From assembly GCA_021299675.1 (NCBI GenBank), contig JAJTIF010000274.1:1-7667 (forward strand): a DNA stretch of 7,667 nucleotides, written 5' to 3'. Source of the stretch: Pseudomonadota bacterium (GTDB lineage Bacteria; Bdellovibrionota; Bacteriovoracia; Bacteriovoracales; Bacteriovoracaceae). Shown in pieces: positions 7,034 through 7,667 of the stretch (positions are counted from its first letter, which is position 1; every line of letters starts with the position of its first letter). The notes below the pieces were generated by a model. That model searched no databases. It was not told the origin of the DNA and worked only from the letters and a program-made list of their open reading frames with translations. Position numbers and translations under genes: made by a program.

Positions 7034-7667
7034 GCAGCGTTCAGAAACTGATTGATCTTCACCGCCCGCACTTTTTGCATCTCGATGCTTTGAGTGTGGG
7101 GGTGATTGATTTCCAAAAGCTCAGCTTTAACGTTTACGGGGATACTCATCTTTTTTTTGATCTCGCCAGTGTTTCCAAAGTGCTCGGCAACGGGGCTATT
7201 TTTCTCAAGCACCCGGAGATTATCGATCAAGACCTGAGACTACTCTTGGAGCATAGGGCAGGACTTCCCGCTTGGGGGCTCTTAAAGAAATCTGATTGGA
7301 AAAAACAAATTCAATCATACTCAATCAAAGAAAGTGAAACTCTCTATTCCGACTACTCAGCCATGCGCGTGAGTCTCGAGGTAGAAAAAAAACTTTCCAA
7401 AAAAATCCCTGAGCTCCTAAGAGACTGGTGGGATAAGAATCTCTATTTTTGGCAGGATCTCCCTCAGAGCGCTGAGGCACCCATCTCGGGTCAGCGAGGA
7501 TTTGATTTCATCACCCATGAGGTGCACGACCCGAACGCTTTCAATCTTCAAGAGTGGACGGCGCACGCAGGTCTCTTTGGGACTGCGGAGAGTGTGTGTA
7601 AGACGCTGCTGAATTTTCAAGAGAAGGGAAAGCTGATTGAGAAAATGATGGGTGCTTGGAATGATCA
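7030..7667 (+). CDS. Beta-lactamase-fold serine hydrolase (PF00144-like), 3'-truncated by the window
   Basis: The frame opens at an ATG sharing ATGA with the ppdK stop and runs to the window end without a stop (212 codons). Family signs: FDLASVSK with the candidate nucleophile Ser47 and Lys50 (SxxK); LLLEHRAGLPAWG (71-83), matching the family's LLTHTSGLP; YSD (106-108), matching the Tyr of the YxN site; and EVHDPNAF (164-171) with HAGLFGTAESV (179-189), matching the VHD.NA...GHAGLFSTA signature. Relatives include class C beta-lactamases, DD-peptidases and esterases such as EstB. The stretch from SxxK to the HTSG-like motif is only about 25 residues, against roughly 45-50 usually. There is no signal peptide or N-terminal membrane segment, so a cytoplasmic place is suggested. 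There is no Shine-Dalgarno at normal spacing, so translation is probably coupled to ppdK. The substrate is unknown; peptidoglycan fragments or esters are guesses. Confidence 0.78.
   Translation, partial: MSSVQKLIDLHRPHFLHLDALSVGVIDFQKLSFNVYGDTHLFFDLASVSKVLGNGAIFLKHPEIIDQDLRLLLEHRAGLPAWGLLKKSDWKKQIQSYSIKESETLYSDYSAMRVSLEVEKKLSKKIPELLRDWWDKNLYFWQDLPQSAEAPISGQRGFDFITHEVHDPNAFNLQEWTAHAGLFGTAESVCKTLLNFQEKGKLIEKMMGAWND

Noticed and set aside
7417..7620. 67-codon open frame on the minus strand at the right edge
   Set aside because: It lies within the plus-strand hydrolase, whose VHDPNA and HAGLF motifs show the plus strand is the coding one.
1..7667. Defence system, prophage, transposon, CRISPR or tRNA signatures
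   Set aside because: Nothing resembling these was seen by reading both strands; the gene content is conserved metabolism, translation, repair and envelope functions.

Overview
The window is a run of chromosomal housekeeping genes from a Gram-negative bacterium. It holds genes for heptose and LPS export (gmhB-like, msbA-like), a single-chain GlyRS, a zinc-finger RecO and a bacterial PPDK. Base composition is roughly balanced, and the protein style fits a predatory-type member of the Bdellovibrionota or another deltaproteobacterium-like lineage. That placement is an inference from memory of protein style and gene content; no marker gene here settles it.

Layout: (1) 2-700 (+), the 3' part of recO, whose start lies outside the window. 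(2) 689-1216 (-), a gmhB-type HAD phosphatase, overlapping recO tail to tail by 12 bp. (3) 1245-2957 (+), an MsbA-type ABC exporter, head to head with gmhB across only 28 bp. (4) an 80-bp gap (2958-3037) with a perfect 7-bp inverted repeat and a strong Shine-Dalgarno. (5) 3038-4357 (+), glycyl-tRNA synthetase with a GTG start. (6) 4373-7033 (+), pyruvate phosphate dikinase, 15 bp downstream. (7) 7030-7667 (+), the first 212 codons of a beta-lactamase-fold serine hydrolase, joined to ppdK by an ATGA overlap and cut by the window end.

glyS, ppdK and the hydrolase gene look like one transcription unit, because there is no room for promoters between them. gmhB and the msbA-like gene form a divergent pair whose predicted products act at two stages of LPS production: heptose precursor synthesis in the cytoplasm and lipid A-core flipping across the inner membrane. 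recO, a glycyl-tRNA synthetase and ppdK being close together resembles an arrangement I recall from other bacteria, here split by the envelope-gene pair.

I found no RNA gene, mobile element, CRISPR array, integrase or clear phage or defence signature. No convincing undescribed system is visible. The most unusual object is the compact serine hydrolase without a signal peptide at the right edge. No stretch over 300 bases lacks a gene.
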